A stretch of DNA of 64,000 bases, taken from contig NZ_JAALFG010000002.1 of NCBI RefSeq assembly GCF_011058215.1, forward strand, positions 806,001 to 870,000, given 5' to 3'. Of this stretch, positions 27,676 through 37,696 are shown piece after piece. The notes beneath the pieces are model-generated. The model was not told where the DNA came from. It made no database searches and was given only the letters and a program-made list of their open reading frames with translations. Source of the DNA: Devosia aurantiaca. GTDB taxonomy: Bacteria > Pseudomonadota > Alphaproteobacteria > Rhizobiales > Devosiaceae. Every line of letters starts with the position of its first letter. Within the stretch, counting starts at the first letter, position 1. The position numbers and the translations under genes were made by a program.

Positions 27676-29366
27676 AAGCTGCTGTTGAGCACGGCGGGCG
27701 GCAGTCCCGCGCCGAGCAGGGCCGTGCGGATGTCGCGGATCAGCGTTTCATCGGTTATGCGCTTGCGCAGCTGGGTCAGGATGCCATTGGCGCGAAAGCC
27801 CGGCACTTCCAGCACCCGCGGCAGATAGCTGGCGACGAGCTCCTGATTGGCGATGGCCCGCGCCGCCATGACGGTGAGAATCGGCCCGAGCTCACGATCG
27901 GCTTCGGCGTAGCCGCGCGCATAGATCGAAGCGACGCTGAACTTGCCGTCGCGCAAGGCCTTGAGGGCGGGCACGATGAGATACCATGACGGCGGATTGG
28001 GTGCGCTATTGATGGCAAGGCTTGCAAGCGGCTCTGCGTCGCTGAGCTTGCCGATCAAGGCGAGATGGCGGGCCCGTGCTGCCAGCGTATCGGAATTGGC
28101 AGGATTGAGTTGGAGCGCCGAACTATAGGCCGCCTCGGCCCCCAGATGGTCGCCGATCCGCTCGAGATGGCGCGCGCGTTGCTCCCACACAAAGCCTGAC
28201 AGCGGCGATGCCGCGACTGCGGTGACCAGCGCATCGCCGGCGAGGGCCTGGCGTTGACCCTCCTCCAGCCCCACCGCGGCAAGCCCCACCCCTTCGACCA
28301 GAAGACTGGCTGACGCGGCTAGTGCCTGCCCGGTGTTCCGTTCGGCCTCAGGCAGGGCGGCATAGCAGCGGTCGGCACGTTGACCGGCGCCAGCGCTGCC
28401 GAGTTCGCGCCAAAGGTCGAAGAGGACACGGCAGAGGAAGAGGCTCTCCCGGCCGTCAAACGACGACGTCTCGGTCAACATCGCGCGGGCTTCGCGATAG
28501 AGCGGACCGCGTGGACTGCCGAGCGCGCGGGACAGGACGCCGGAGACGTCATTCAGCAATTGCGGGTTTGCCGTTTCCTCGGCTGTCGTCGAGACGGCCT
28601 TGCTCCAGACCACGATATTGCTTTGCTCTTCTGTGAGAATGGCGCTGAACTGCAAGCCGCCCGCTTCGCGTCGCACGATGCCGCTCAGCACATAGTCTGC
28701 GTTGCTGGCGGCTCCATTGTCTCCATAAACGACACGCAGGGTTTCGAACTGCTCGAGATCGGTGACGAGTTCGACCGCCAGACCGGCCACGAGCCCGATA
28801 TCGGCATTGGCACCGGTGAGGTTTTGCAGCTCCATGACCGATATGAGCGGCGGCTGCAGTGGATGCGCCCGGTCGACCATTTCCGCTTGCCGGAGGTAGA
28901 TGAAGAGGCCGAGAATCAAGGCGACCGAAACGGCAGGGACGGCAGCAAGCGTTGTCCAACGGGCCCGGACGCTGCGTCTGATCGGCGGCTTGGGTGGCTC
29001 CACGGCAGCAGGAGGGGTAACCTGCTCGATCCGCACGAGGTCTGGAATATAGCGGCCGGTTGGCAGCTGAATGCGGATGGTCTCACCTGCGCCGGGGCCT
29101 TGGTAATATTGCTCGAGCAAGGCTCTGAGACGCCGCGCCTGTACGCGGACGATCGGATCGCTCTGCGGGTCGAAATCCGGCGACCGTCCGAAGACGTCGA
29201 CCGCGATGGCATAGGCCTTTATGGCCTGCACCTCGCCACGAAGCTTTTTCTCCACGATGTATTCGAGGAACCGCGAGAGCTGTGGTGAGCGGGCGATGTC
29301 CGGCCATGCCAAGAGCCGGCTCAGGGCCTCGGAAACCTCCTCCTCTGTTGGGCCGACATCGGACAC
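27672..29366 (-). CDS. Membrane-anchored winged-helix regulator with TolB-like and TPR regions
   Basis: A 564-residue protein I read as a CadC/ToxR-like one-component regulator. Residues about 1-110 form a domain common in alphaproteobacterial proteins often mislabelled adenylate cyclase: SRFLEYIVEKKLRGE, YAIAVDVFGRSPDFDP, RRLRALLEQYY and LPTGRYIPDL. A proline linker and one membrane segment (residues about 140-160) follow, then a TolB-N-like domain, then TPR-type helical repeats. No cyclase catalytic domain exists. The GTG start has GGAAGG eight bases upstream. Ligand and targets unknown. Confidence 0.65.
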   Translation of the reverse strand: MSDVGPTEEEVSEALSRLLAWPDIARSPQLSRFLEYIVEKKLRGEVQAIKAYAIAVDVFGRSPDFDPQSDPIVRVQARRLRALLEQYYQGPGAGETIRIQLPTGRYIPDLVRIEQVTPPAAVEPPKPPIRRSVRARWTTLAAVPAVSVALILGLFIYLRQAEMVDRAHPLQPPLISVMELQNLTGANADIGLVAGLAVELVTDLEQFETLRVVYGDNGAASNADYVLSGIVRREAGGLQFSAILTEEQSNIVVWSKAVSTTAEETANPQLLNDVSGVLSRALGSPRGPLYREARAMLTETSSFDGRESLFLCRVLFDLWRELGSAGAGQRADRCYAALPEAERNTGQALAASASLLVEGVGLAAVGLEEGQRQALAGDALVTAVAASPLSGFVWEQRARHLERIGDHLGAEAAYSSALQLNPANSDTLAARARHLALIGKLSDAEPLASLAINSAPNPPSWYLIVPALKALRDGKFSVASIYARGYAEADRELGPILTVMAARAIANQELVASYLPRVLEVPGFRANGILTQLRKRITDETLIRDIRTALLGAGLPPAVLNSSF

Positions 29367-29400
29367 GACACCATCCCTTCCTCCCCACCATAACGAGCGT

Positions 29401-29412
29401 TTTACATGTAAA
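29401..29412. promoter_or_regulatory. Palindrome TTTACATGTAAA upstream of the winged-helix/TPR gene
   Basis: Perfect 12-base palindrome 35-46 bases upstream of the GTG start, with a partial second copy (GCTTACAT) about 12 bases farther. The position suits an operator or a core-promoter region, possibly for autoregulation. No experimental or family evidence. Confidence 0.3.
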
Positions 29413-29499
29413 GTGCAAGGCCTGCTTACATAGCGTTACCCAGCTTTCTCTTCCCTTGGACGGCAATCGTGCCCATACGCAGCGTGTCGATGTTGCGGT

Positions 29500-29830
29500 C
29501 GACAAACCAGCGCTTCTAGGCCCAGCGCTGTTTCTCCCCACCTTTGTCGCTTCCAGTTTCGGGCGCCGTCCAGCCCACCGAGTTGGCATGCGAACCTGCG
29601 TCCACAGGCAGCATGCCTCCGGCGGAGAGAGATGCTGCGACGGGTTTCGGCCCGGTGCATTCCCAAGTGTCTCTCTCTGCCACTGAATACCGGCGATTTG
29701 CACCGTCGCCGGCGATCGTACGGGTTTCCTCCTGGCCCGTGCAAAAGAGCACGACTGCAACCCCTCCCTGTTGCGGTCGTACGGGGGGAGAAGCATTTCG
29801 CGACTGCCGCATGTCCCTCTCGGCAGCTTG
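29500..29830. other. Hairpin-dense noncoding region, candidate structured RNA
   Basis: This part of the 469-base gap between mgtC and the winged-helix gene holds eight inverted repeats: 29508-29530 (CAGCGCT/AGCGCTG), 29585-29617 (GGCATGC/GCATGCC), 29625-29677 (GAGAGAGA/TCTCTCTC) enclosing 29641-29654, 29690-29712 (CCGGCGA/TCGCCGG), 29718-29742, 29751-29780 (11 pairs, one G-U) and 29804-29826 (CTGCCG/CGGCAG). Two stems share ACGGGTTTC...GGCCCG. No frame looks like protein. On the minus strand it could be a long leader of the winged-helix gene; on either strand a separate RNA. I could not match it to RNase P, tmRNA, or a riboswitch I know. Confidence 0.45.
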
Positions 29831-29835
29831 CGGAA

Positions 29836-30360
29836 CTACACCTGCTTCTCCCCGCGGCTCGCGTGAGATCCGTCATCGGCATGGCCTTTGCGATGCAGCC
29901 TGCGATGAGCAAAGGCGCGTAGAGACGCCAGCACCAGAACCGCGAGCAGAGCCGTCGCTGCGGCGACCACATAGTGGCCGAGCGCCGTGGCGAGACCGAC
30001 TGCCCCCGCCAGCCACATGCCGGCGCCCGTCGTCAATCCTTGCACGCCTCCGCCATCACGGAAGATCGCGCCGGCCCCCAGAAAGGCGATGCCTGCCGTC
30101 ACGGCCTCAACGGCACGGATCGGATCGGCCTGCGAGCCGGTCGCATCGCCAATGGTGTGGAAGATTTCGAAGGCAAGAATGGTGAAGAGCGCGGCGGCTA
30201 CCGCGATCAGGATGTGGGTCCGAAGCCCTGCTTCTGCCGTGTTGATTTCACGCTCGAAGCCGATGATGCCGCCCAGCACGGCAGCGATGGCAAGCCTGAT
30301 GAGAATGATGTGGGTTGGGAGATAAGTCTCGACCAAGCCCCAGCTATTGCCCACTTCCAT
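29836..30360 (-). CDS. MgtC/SapB-family membrane protein
   Basis: 174 residues with four or five membrane helices. MgtC proteins act at the inner membrane in low-magnesium survival, in Salmonella by limiting F1Fo ATPase. Family marks: RLAIAAVLGGIIGFERE at 22-38, LRTHILIAVAAALFT and ITAGIAFLGAGAIFR-type stretch (here VTAGIAFLGAGAIFRDGG) and LTTGAGMWLAGAVGLA. The C-terminal tail is short, basic and His-rich. Direction is minus, with the candidate structured region downstream. Confidence 0.88.
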   Translation of the reverse strand: MEVGNSWGLVETYLPTHIILIRLAIAAVLGGIIGFEREINTAEAGLRTHILIAVAAALFTILAFEIFHTIGDATGSQADPIRAVEAVTAGIAFLGAGAIFRDGGGVQGLTTGAGMWLAGAVGLATALGHYVVAAATALLAVLVLASLRAFAHRRLHRKGHADDGSHASRGEKQV

Positions 30361-30429
30361 GATCGAAATCCGGGTTCATGACGCTTTGGTCACAACCCGG
30401 ATCATCGACCACGGTTCCGACCTTTGCCC

Positions 30430-30588
30430 TTAGCTAGGGTTGGGCTGCATCGAGGTATAGATCATGAAGATGATGGCAAAGAGCACCACCACGCCGACCA
30501 GCGAGAAGATCAACACGCGCAGGTTCATCTTGCGCGGACTGGCCTGTCGCACTTCGGTCGTGTTCTTGTTGGGATCGTAGGTTTCCAT
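30430..30588 (-). CDS. Small single-pass membrane protein of unknown function
   Basis: 52 residues: a polar N-terminus (METYDPNKNTTEVRQ), then one hydrophobic helix (VLIFSLVGVVVLFAIIFMIY) and a short tail. It resembles the small membrane proteins common in rhizobia, but I do not know a function. Divergent from adenine deaminase; no neighbour in the same direction except mgtC 70 bases downstream. Confidence 0.6.
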   Translation of the reverse strand: METYDPNKNTTEVRQASPRKMNLRVLIFSLVGVVVLFAIIFMIYTSMQPNPS

Positions 30589-30710
30589 TGTGACGCTCCG
30601 GGTAAATATCGGAAAGGGGAACGTGCGCCGATTGCCGCGGTTCCGTGCCGCCACTTGACGCAGCCCCTGGCACAGCCGAGTCTCGAACTTGTCCTTTTCC
30701 GAGTGGTGCC

Positions 30711-32417
30711 ATGATGCGTTCCGAGCTGTTGACCAAGATGATCATGGCCGGTCAAGGCAAGGTGCCGGCCGATCTCGTTATCCGCAATGTCGGCCTGCTC
30801 GACGTCATCACCGGGACAATCACAACCACTGACATCGCCGTGGTCGGCGATCGCATCGTCGGCACGCATGCGCATTACGATGGCGCGACCATCATCGACG
30901 GCACCGGACGCTTCGCCGTGCCGGGCTTCATCGACACGCATCTGCATATCGAGTCCTCGCTGGTAACGCCCCTCGAGTTCGACCGCTGCGTGCTGCCGCA
31001 TGGCGTGACCACGGCGCTTTGCGATCCTCATGAGATCGCCAATGTGCTGGGTGCCGAAGGCATCCGCTATTTTCTCGACTGCGCCGAGCGCACGGTCATG
31101 GATGTGCGGGTCAACCTTTCTTCCTGCGTGCCCGCAACGCCGTTCGAAACCGCCGGAGCGCGGCTCGAGATCGACGATCTTTCGCCCTTCCGTGCGCACC
31201 CCAAGGTGGTCGGCCTCGCAGAAATGATGAACTTTCCCGGCGTGCTCAATGCCGATCCGGGGATCATGGCCAAGCTGCTTGCCTTTCAGGACGGCCACAT
31301 CGACGGTCATGCGCCGCTGCTGCTCGGCACCGCGCTCAACGGCTATCTTGCCGCCGGTATCCGCACCGACCACGAGGCGACAAGCGCTGCGGAAGCGCGC
31401 GAAAAGCTCGCCAAAGGCATGGCAATCCTGATCCGCGAGGGCTCGGTCTCCAAGGATCTCGAAGCCCTTGGCGAAATTTTAGACGAAAACACCTCTAGCT
31501 TCGTGGCGCTCTGCACCGACGATCGCAATCCGCTCGACATTGCCGAGGAAGGGCATCTCGACTCATCGATCCGCCGGCTCATCGCCATGGGCCGGCCGCT
31601 GCACCACGTCTATCGTGCCGCCAGCCACTCGGCCGCGCGCATCTTCGGTCTCAAGGATCGCGGGCTTCTCGCGCCCGGCTGGCGTGCCGATATCGCCATC
31701 CTTGACAGTCTCGAGGATTGCCGCGTTTCTCACGTCATCGCCGCCGGACGGCTGGTGACGCCTGAACTGTTCAACACACGGGAGGACGTTGCGCCGGTCG
31801 GGCTGACCTCGATGAAGGCCAAGCCGGTCAACGCCGAGGTTTTCGTCACCGAAGCCAAGGCCGGACAAAACCGTGTGCCGGTGATCGGCGTCAAGCCCGG
31901 CCTGATCTTGACCTTCCGGGAAGAAGCAGCGCTCGCCTTGAACGAAAAAGGCTTGCAGCCGGACCTTCAAGCCGACGTCATCAAGGTTGCCGTTATCGAG
32001 CGGCATGGCATCAATGGCAATATCGGCCGCTCCTTCGTCACCGGCTTTGGTCTCAAGCGCGGCGCCATCGCGTCGTCGGTGGGCCACGACAGCCACAACA
32101 TCACCGTAGTGGGCACCGATGACGCCGACATGGCGCTGGCGGTCAATCGGTTGATCGAAATGGGCGGTGGCTTTGCCGTGGCGGATGGCGGCTCCATCAC
32201 CGCTGAACTGGCTTTGCCGATCGCGGGTCTCATGAGCCTCAAGAGCTTCGAGGCGGTGGCGCACGACCTCGAACACCTGCGCGACGCCGCCAAGGCACTC
32301 GGCTGCGTCCTGCCGGAGCCGTTCTTGCAGGTCGCGTTCCTCGCCCTCCCCGTCATCCCGCATCTCAAGATGACCGATCGCGGACTGTTCGACGTCGACA
32401 AGTTCGACTTCGTATGA
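30711..32417 (+). CDS. ade: Adenine deaminase
   Basis: Amidohydrolase converting adenine to hypoxanthine and ammonia, the adenine entry to purine breakdown. 568 residues: [15 protein letters not shown] metal site, [39 protein letters not shown] and the C-terminal domain with GVKPGLILT and [13 protein letters not shown]. Start at ATG 30711 (or the next codon 30714). It overlaps the CocE hydrolase gene by four bases. Confidence 0.93.
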   Translation: MMRSELLTKMIMAGQGKVPADLVIRNVGLLDVITGTITTTDIAVVGDRIVGTHAHYDGATIIDGTGRFAVPGFIDTHLHIESSLVTPLEFDRCVLPHGVTTALCDPHEIANVLGAEGIRYFLDCAERTVMDVRVNLSSCVPATPFETAGARLEIDDLSPFRAHPKVVGLAEMMNFPGVLNADPGIMAKLLAFQDGHIDGHAPLLLGTALNGYLAAGIRTDHEATSAAEAREKLAKGMAILIREGSVSKDLEALGEILDENTSSFVALCTDDRNPLDIAEEGHLDSSIRRLIAMGRPLHHVYRAASHSAARIFGLKDRGLLAPGWRADIAILDSLEDCRVSHVIAAGRLVTPELFNTREDVAPVGLTSMKAKPVNAEVFVTEAKAGQNRVPVIGVKPGLILTFREEAALALNEKGLQPDLQADVIKVAVIERHGINGNIGRSFVTGFGLKRGAIASSVGHDSHNITVVGTDDADMALAVNRLIEMGGGFAVADGGSITAELALPIAGLMSLKSFEAVAHDLEHLRDAAKALGCVLPEPFLQVAFLALPVIPHLKMTDRGLFDVDKFDFV

Positions 32418-34042
32418 GCCTCTCCTCGCTCTATCTGGCCTGGCAAGAGGACCTGCCGCGCCGACTGAACGGCGTGCGCAAGACGCGCGGCATAAGCCTT
32501 GCCATGGCCGATGGCGTGGTGCTGAAGACCGACCATTATGCGCCCAAGGGCGTGGGGCCGCACCCGACCATCCTGATGCGCCTGCCCTATGGACGGCGGG
32601 GTTTCGGTCCGATCGCCGAGGCCTATGCCGAGCGTGGTTTTCACGTCATCATCCAGGCCTGCCGCGGCACCGAGCGCTCCGGCGGTGAATTCGACCCCTT
32701 TGCCAACGAGCGCGCCGATGGGCTCGCGACATTGGACTGGATCAAGTCGCAGCTTTGGTTCGATGGCCGCATCGGCCTCACCGGCCCGAGCTATCTCGGC
32801 TATACGCAATGGGCGATCTCGGACGCCCTGCCCCCGGTGTCGGCGCTGGCGGTAAAAGTCACGACCGCCGATTTCCGGCCTGTCGTTTTTCCCTCCGGCG
32901 CCTTTCAACTCAATCTTTGGCTTTCGTGGCTGCAGGTGATCGACGGCTTGCGCAACCGTCCACTGGCGACGGCCGCCCGCATGTTTTCCGGCGATATCGA
33001 GCGGCGCACCGAACGCGCAGCGAAAACACTGCCGCTGCTTGAAGCGGACAAGGTTGTCGCAGGGCACAAGGTACCGTTCTGGCGGCACTGGTTCGGCAAC
33101 GCCATCGGCAGCGACACATTCTGGACGGAGCTCGACCACCGCCATCGGCTTAACCCGACGACGCCGCCGGTACATTTCATCTCCGGCTGGTACGACTTCA
33201 TGGTCGATCCGCTTTTGGCCGACTACCGGCGCCTGGTCGAGCTCGGCCACCGGCCCTATCTCACTGTCGGCACCTGGTTCCACATTGCCGAGGAGCTGCA
33301 GCGCGACAATCTGCTCGAAACCATTGTCTGGATGCGCGCCAAGCTGATGGGTGACGCGAGCGGCTTGCGCGAGAAGCCGGTGCGGCTGCACGTTTCTGGC
33401 CGCAATGAGTGGCACGAATTCGACCGCTATCCGCCTGACGGCGGCAAAGCGCAAAACTGGCGCATCGGCACGGATCGGACGTTGACCACGGGCGATGCCG
33501 TGAGCGCCGGCAGCGACCGCTACCGCTATGACCCGGCGGACCCCACTCCCAACTTGGGCGGCGCCATCTTTGCTTTTACCGGCCCCGGCGCCGTCGACAA
33601 TGCAGCGCTCGAAGCGCGCAAGGATGTGGTGACCTACAGCAGTCCGGTGCTGACCGAAGAAGTGACCATGCTCGGTCAGGCCAAGGTCACACTGCGGGCC
33701 AGAGCCGGATTGCCGCATGCCGATTTCTTCGTGCGGCTCTCGGATGTCGGGGCGGACGGCATATCGCGCAACATTTGCGACGGCTTTGTCCGCCTGACGC
33801 CGGCAACACCATTGGATGCCGACGGCTGCTGGACGGTGAGCCTGCCTCTCCATGCCATGGCGCACAGTTTCCTTCCCGGCCACCGCCTGCGCCTGCTGAT
33901 CGCGTCCGGTGCGCATCCACGCTACGCGCGCAATCTTGGCACCGACGAGCCGATCAATACGGCAACGACGATGGTGGCTAATGAGATCGAGGTTTTGCAC
34001 CAGGGGCTGGAACTGGTGTTGCCGACTTACCGGCTGAATTAG
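32414..34042 (+). CDS. CocE/NonD-family serine hydrolase
   Basis: Alpha/beta hydrolase with a C-terminal jelly-roll domain (Xaa-Pro dipeptidyl-peptidase/cocaine-esterase type), 542 residues. The nucleophile is in [10 protein letters not shown] near residue 130; [14 protein letters not shown] and SGWYDFM supply the usual family landmarks. Family members cleave amide or ester bonds of varied small molecules. Translationally coupled to adenine deaminase (ATGA overlap), which suggests an acyl- or peptidyl-purine-related or unrelated scavenging substrate; I cannot tell which. Confidence 0.82.
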   Translation: MSLSSLYLAWQEDLPRRLNGVRKTRGISLAMADGVVLKTDHYAPKGVGPHPTILMRLPYGRRGFGPIAEAYAERGFHVIIQACRGTERSGGEFDPFANERADGLATLDWIKSQLWFDGRIGLTGPSYLGYTQWAISDALPPVSALAVKVTTADFRPVVFPSGAFQLNLWLSWLQVIDGLRNRPLATAARMFSGDIERRTERAAKTLPLLEADKVVAGHKVPFWRHWFGNAIGSDTFWTELDHRHRLNPTTPPVHFISGWYDFMVDPLLADYRRLVELGHRPYLTVGTWFHIAEELQRDNLLETIVWMRAKLMGDASGLREKPVRLHVSGRNEWHEFDRYPPDGGKAQNWRIGTDRTLTTGDAVSAGSDRYRYDPADPTPNLGGAIFAFTGPGAVDNAALEARKDVVTYSSPVLTEEVTMLGQAKVTLRARAGLPHADFFVRLSDVGADGISRNICDGFVRLTPATPLDADGCWTVSLPLHAMAHSFLPGHRLRLLIASGAHPRYARNLGTDEPINTATTMVANEIEVLHQGLELVLPTYRLN

Positions 34043-34158
34043 CCCCCACCCAACCTCCCCGTAAGGCGGGGGAGGGGTTGCATCGTGCCTAGACCCAGAT
34101 CGGTCCTCAAACACCGGTCGACTCCTCCCCCTTCTTCAGGGGAGGCCGGGTGGGGGTG
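34043..34158. repeat. Intergenic repeat family B, copy 4
   Basis: CCCCCACCCAACCTCCCCGT and its inverted partner ending GGCCGGGTGGGGGT, with internal GGGGAGG hairpins. It lies between the convergent CocE-hydrolase and malate synthase genes. Confidence 0.75.
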
Positions 34159-34164
34159 TGCCCG

Positions 34165-36339
34165 CTATTGCGCCAGCTTCCCCGCTTCCCGTGCCTTGAC
34201 CTTGCGCCGTGCTGCATGCAGCAGCGGTTCGGTGTAGCCGCTGGGCTGGTCGGCCCCGTGCAGCGCCAAATCCAGCGCGGCCTGGAAGGCGACCGACTGG
34301 TAGTTTTCGGCCATCGGCCGGTAGATCGGATCGCCTGCGTTTTGCGCGTCCACAACGGCGGCCATGCGCTCGAAGACCGAAGTCACCTCGTCTCGGCTGA
34401 CAAGGCCATGGCGCAGCCAGTTGGCGACGGCCTGCGAGGAAATGCGGCAGGTGGCGCGGTCTTCCATGAGGCCGACATTGTTGATGTCCGGCACCTTGGA
34501 ACAGCCGACGCCCTGCTGCACCCAGCGCACCACATAGCCCAGAATGCCCTGTGCATTGTTCTCGAGCTCGCGCGTGATCTCGTCGCGGCTGAGTGAATAG
34601 GGCACCTGCACCGGCATGGAGAAGAGGTCGGAAAGCGGCGGCAGCGGCTGGTTGTGGCGGCGCTTCTGCGCTTCGAAGACATCGACCTGGTGATAGTGCA
34701 AGGCGTGGAGCGTCGCGGCGGTCGGCGATGGCACCCAGGCGGTGTTGGCGCCGGAATTGGGGTGGCCGATCTTGGCATCCATCATCGCGGCCATATCGTC
34801 GGGCCGCGCCCACATGCCCTTGCCGATCTGCGCCTTGCCGGAAAAGCCGCAGGCAAGACCGATCAGAACGTTCCGATCTTCGTAGGACGCGATCCAGCGT
34901 TCGCCCTTGATCTCATCCTTGCGCAGCACGGCGCCGGCTTCCATCGAGGTATGGATTTCGTCTCCGGTGCGGTCGAGGAAGCCGGTATTGATGAAGAAGA
35001 CGCGGGCGCGCGCCTGGTAGATCGCGGCCTTGAGGTTGGCCGAGGTGCGGCGCTCCTCGTCCATGATGCCGATCTTGATGGTGTTGGGCGCAAGGTCGAG
35101 GAATTTTTCGACCGAGCTGAAGATGGCGCAGGCAAAGGCGACTTCTTCCGGCCCGTGCATCTTGGGCTTGACCACGTAAATGGCGCCGGTGCGCGAATTG
35201 TTGCCCTTGTCATGAAGGGCACAGAGGGCGGTGAGCGCCGCGTCCATCAGCCCTTCGCCGACCGGCTTGCCATCGAGCAGCACGGCGTCAGTGGTCATCA
35301 GGTGCCCCACATTGCGCACGAGCAGCAGCGAGCGGCCCTTAAGCGTCAGCGGCTGGCCGTCGACATCCTTGTAGCTGCGGTCATTCTTGAGCGTGCGGGT
35401 CACGCTCTTGCCGCCCTTCTCGAACGTATCTTGAAGCGAGCCATTCATCAGGCCCAGCCAATTGCGATAAACGCCGACCTTGTCCTCGGCATCGACCGCC
35501 GCGACCGAATCCTCGCAATCCTGGATCGTGGTCAGCGCTGCTTCGACGATCACGTCGGAGAGGCCGGCAGCATGCGCCGCGCCGATCGGCGTTTTGGGCG
35601 CAATGACGAGAATGGCGTGGAGGCCATTGTGCCGAAGGACGATCTCGCCATTCTCCTCGGTGCCGCCATAGCCGACAAAAGCCGACGGGTCGCGGAGGCC
35701 GGTACGCCCTGCATGTGTGTCGACGGCGAGCATGCGCGTCTCGCCGTTCTTGACCACGTGGTAGCCGGTGACGTCCTTGTGGCTGCCGGCGGCGAGCGGG
35801 AAAGCCTCGTCGAGGAACTGGGCAGCGCGCGCGACGACCGCTGCGCCGCGAGCGGCATTATACCCCTGCCCGGGCGCCAGATCGCCGTCGCGGCTGATCA
35901 CATCGGTGCCGTAAAGCGCGTCGTAAAGCGAACCCCATCGCGCATTCGCGGCATTGAGCGCATAGCGGGCATTGCTGACCGGCACGACGAGCTGCGGACC
36001 GCAAAGGCTCGATATTTCGGGATCGAGGCCGAGGGTCTCGATTGAAAAATCACCCGGCTCGTCAACGAGGTAGCCGATATCGCGCAGGAAAAATTCGTAT
36101 CCCTGCGGATTGCTGCTGACCGGGCCATAGCGGCGGTGCCAATCGTCGATCTGGCCCTGGAGCTCGTCGCGCTTCGCCAGAAGCCGCGCATTGGTGGGGA
36201 CGTGTTCGGCCAGCATGGCGGCAAATCCGGCCCAGAATTGTTCGGCCGTGATCTTGAGGCCCGGCAGCGCTTCTCGTTCGACAAAATCCACCAGCATCGG
36301 GTGCACGGAAAGGCCGGATTTCGTCTGATAGCTGGTCAT
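34165..36339 (-). CDS. glcB: Malate synthase G
   Basis: Condenses glyoxylate with acetyl-CoA to malate. Length 724 and the features fit the monomeric G isoform: [21 protein letters not shown] active-site Asp/Glu region, [42 protein letters not shown] and [31 protein letters not shown]. It sits next to guaD on the same strand, 55 bases downstream. The island's allantoin and ureidoglycolate steps yield glyoxylate, so malate synthase is the natural sink. Confidence 0.95.
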   Translation of the reverse strand: MTSYQTKSGLSVHPMLVDFVEREALPGLKITAEQFWAGFAAMLAEHVPTNARLLAKRDELQGQIDDWHRRYGPVSSNPQGYEFFLRDIGYLVDEPGDFSIETLGLDPEISSLCGPQLVVPVSNARYALNAANARWGSLYDALYGTDVISRDGDLAPGQGYNAARGAAVVARAAQFLDEAFPLAAGSHKDVTGYHVVKNGETRMLAVDTHAGRTGLRDPSAFVGYGGTEENGEIVLRHNGLHAILVIAPKTPIGAAHAAGLSDVIVEAALTTIQDCEDSVAAVDAEDKVGVYRNWLGLMNGSLQDTFEKGGKSVTRTLKNDRSYKDVDGQPLTLKGRSLLLVRNVGHLMTTDAVLLDGKPVGEGLMDAALTALCALHDKGNNSRTGAIYVVKPKMHGPEEVAFACAIFSSVEKFLDLAPNTIKIGIMDEERRTSANLKAAIYQARARVFFINTGFLDRTGDEIHTSMEAGAVLRKDEIKGERWIASYEDRNVLIGLACGFSGKAQIGKGMWARPDDMAAMMDAKIGHPNSGANTAWVPSPTAATLHALHYHQVDVFEAQKRRHNQPLPPLSDLFSMPVQVPYSLSRDEITRELENNAQGILGYVVRWVQQGVGCSKVPDINNVGLMEDRATCRISSQAVANWLRHGLVSRDEVTSVFERMAAVVDAQNAGDPIYRPMAENYQSVAFQAALDLALHGADQPSGYTEPLLHAARRKVKAREAGKLAQ

Positions 36340-36394
36340 GAATTGCCTCGATATGCGAACTGCTGCTCAAGCTTTAGGCCATTGTGGCGGTTTG

Positions 36395-37696
36395 TCACAA
36401 CCCGCCTAAAGTGGACTTCGCCCTTGCGCCAGCCACATAGACTTCGACCACGGAGCGGTCGTCGCCCAGCGTTTGCAGCAGGAACAGCTCTTCGGCAAGG
36501 CTCGACACCGTCGCTTGCCGCATGCGCATGGTGGGGGTCGCATAGGCGTCGAGGACGACGAAATCGGCTGCGCAGCCCGGCGCGATCGAACCGATGGTCT
36601 CCTCAAGCCCGAGCGCCTGGGCATTGCCGCGCGTCGCCATGTGGAAGGACGCGAAAGGATTGAGCCGCTGGCCCCGCAACTGCAGCACCTTGTAGCCCTC
36701 GTCGAGCGTGCGCAGCATGGAAACGCTGGTCCCGCCTCCGATATCGGTGGCGATGCCGGTGCGGACGCCATGCTTGATCAACCGCTCGCGGTCAAAAAGG
36801 CCGGAGCCTAAGAAGAGATTGGAGGTCGGGCAGAAAACGGCGACAGCGCCGGTGTCGGCCAGAACGCCGGCTTCGCGATGGTTGAGATGGATGCAGTGGC
36901 CCAGCAATGTCTTGGGACCGAGCAGGCCAAAATCCTCGTAGATGCCGGTATAGTCGGCAGAGCCGGGATAAAGCTCCATGGAATAGGAGATCTCGGCGTC
37001 GTTTTCGCTGAGATGGGTCTGCACATAGGCTTGCTTATGCTCGGCCACCAGCGCCTGCGCCGCTTCCATCTGCGCGGGGGTGGAAGTGATGGCGAAGCGG
37101 GGCGAGATCGCATAAAGCCCGCGACCGACGCCGTGCCATTTTTCCAGCAGCGCCTTGCTGTCGTCGTAGCTCGATTGCGCGGTATCGCAGAGCCCTTCGG
37201 GCGCATTGCGATCCATCATCACCTTGCCGCCGATCATCAGCATGTTGCGCCGCTGCGCTTCGGCAAAGAAGGCGTCGACGGAGCGCGGATGGCTCGAGCA
37301 ATAGGCGACCGCCGTGGTCGTGCCATGGCGGATCAGCGCATCATAGAAGTCGACGGCGACCGCGTCGGCATGGCCCTGCTGCGAAAACTTCTGCTCTTCG
37401 ATGAAGGTATAGGTGTTGAGCCATTCGAGCAGAGAGCCGGCATAGGCCGCCATCATCTGCGACTGCACATAGTGCACGTGGAGATCGATGAAACCCGGCA
37501 GGATCAGGTGCGGCCTGTGGTCGATAATCTCGGCGCCCTGACGCTCGGTGGCGGCAAAGTCGCCGACCGCCACGACCTTGCCATCCTCGATGCTGACCGC
37601 TCCGTCTTCGAGATAAAGGTAGCTGGCTGCGTCATCGGGGCCTTCGGGCACACGGTGAAAGCTCAACACCCGCCCGCGCAGGATCGTCCGGCTCAT
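36395..37696 (-). CDS. guaD: Guanine deaminase
   Basis: Zinc amidohydrolase converting guanine to xanthine, 433 residues. The metal site PGFIDLHVHYVQSQMMAAYAG is near residues 75-95, followed by YCSSHPRSVDAFF, THLSENDAEI, LLGHCIHLN and TDIGGGTSVSMLRTLDEGYK. Start at 37696 overlaps the restored PuuD stop by ATGA, so translational coupling is expected. Together with adenine deaminase it feeds xanthine dehydrogenase. Confidence 0.93.
   Translation of the reverse strand: MSRTILRGRVLSFHRVPEGPDDAASYLYLEDGAVSIEDGKVVAVGDFAATERQGAEIIDHRPHLILPGFIDLHVHYVQSQMMAAYAGSLLEWLNTYTFIEEQKFSQQGHADAVAVDFYDALIRHGTTTAVAYCSSHPRSVDAFFAEAQRRNMLMIGGKVMMDRNAPEGLCDTAQSSYDDSKALLEKWHGVGRGLYAISPRFAITSTPAQMEAAQALVAEHKQAYVQTHLSENDAEISYSMELYPGSADYTGIYEDFGLLGPKTLLGHCIHLNHREAGVLADTGAVAVFCPTSNLFLGSGLFDRERLIKHGVRTGIATDIGGGTSVSMLRTLDEGYKVLQLRGQRLNPFASFHMATRGNAQALGLEETIGSIAPGCAADFVVLDAYATPTMRMRQATVSSLAEELFLLQTLGDDRSVVEVYVAGARAKSTLGGL

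Noticed and set aside
27672..29366. Adenylate cyclase
   Set aside because: No class III catalytic domain; only the domain that often accompanies it.
29500..29830. Cobalamin riboswitch, RNase P RNA or tmRNA
   Set aside because: GGTGCAAATC and CCAGGAGG fragments occur, but the order and conserved boxes do not fit B12; no RNase P P4 core or tmRNA tag-coding sequence was found.
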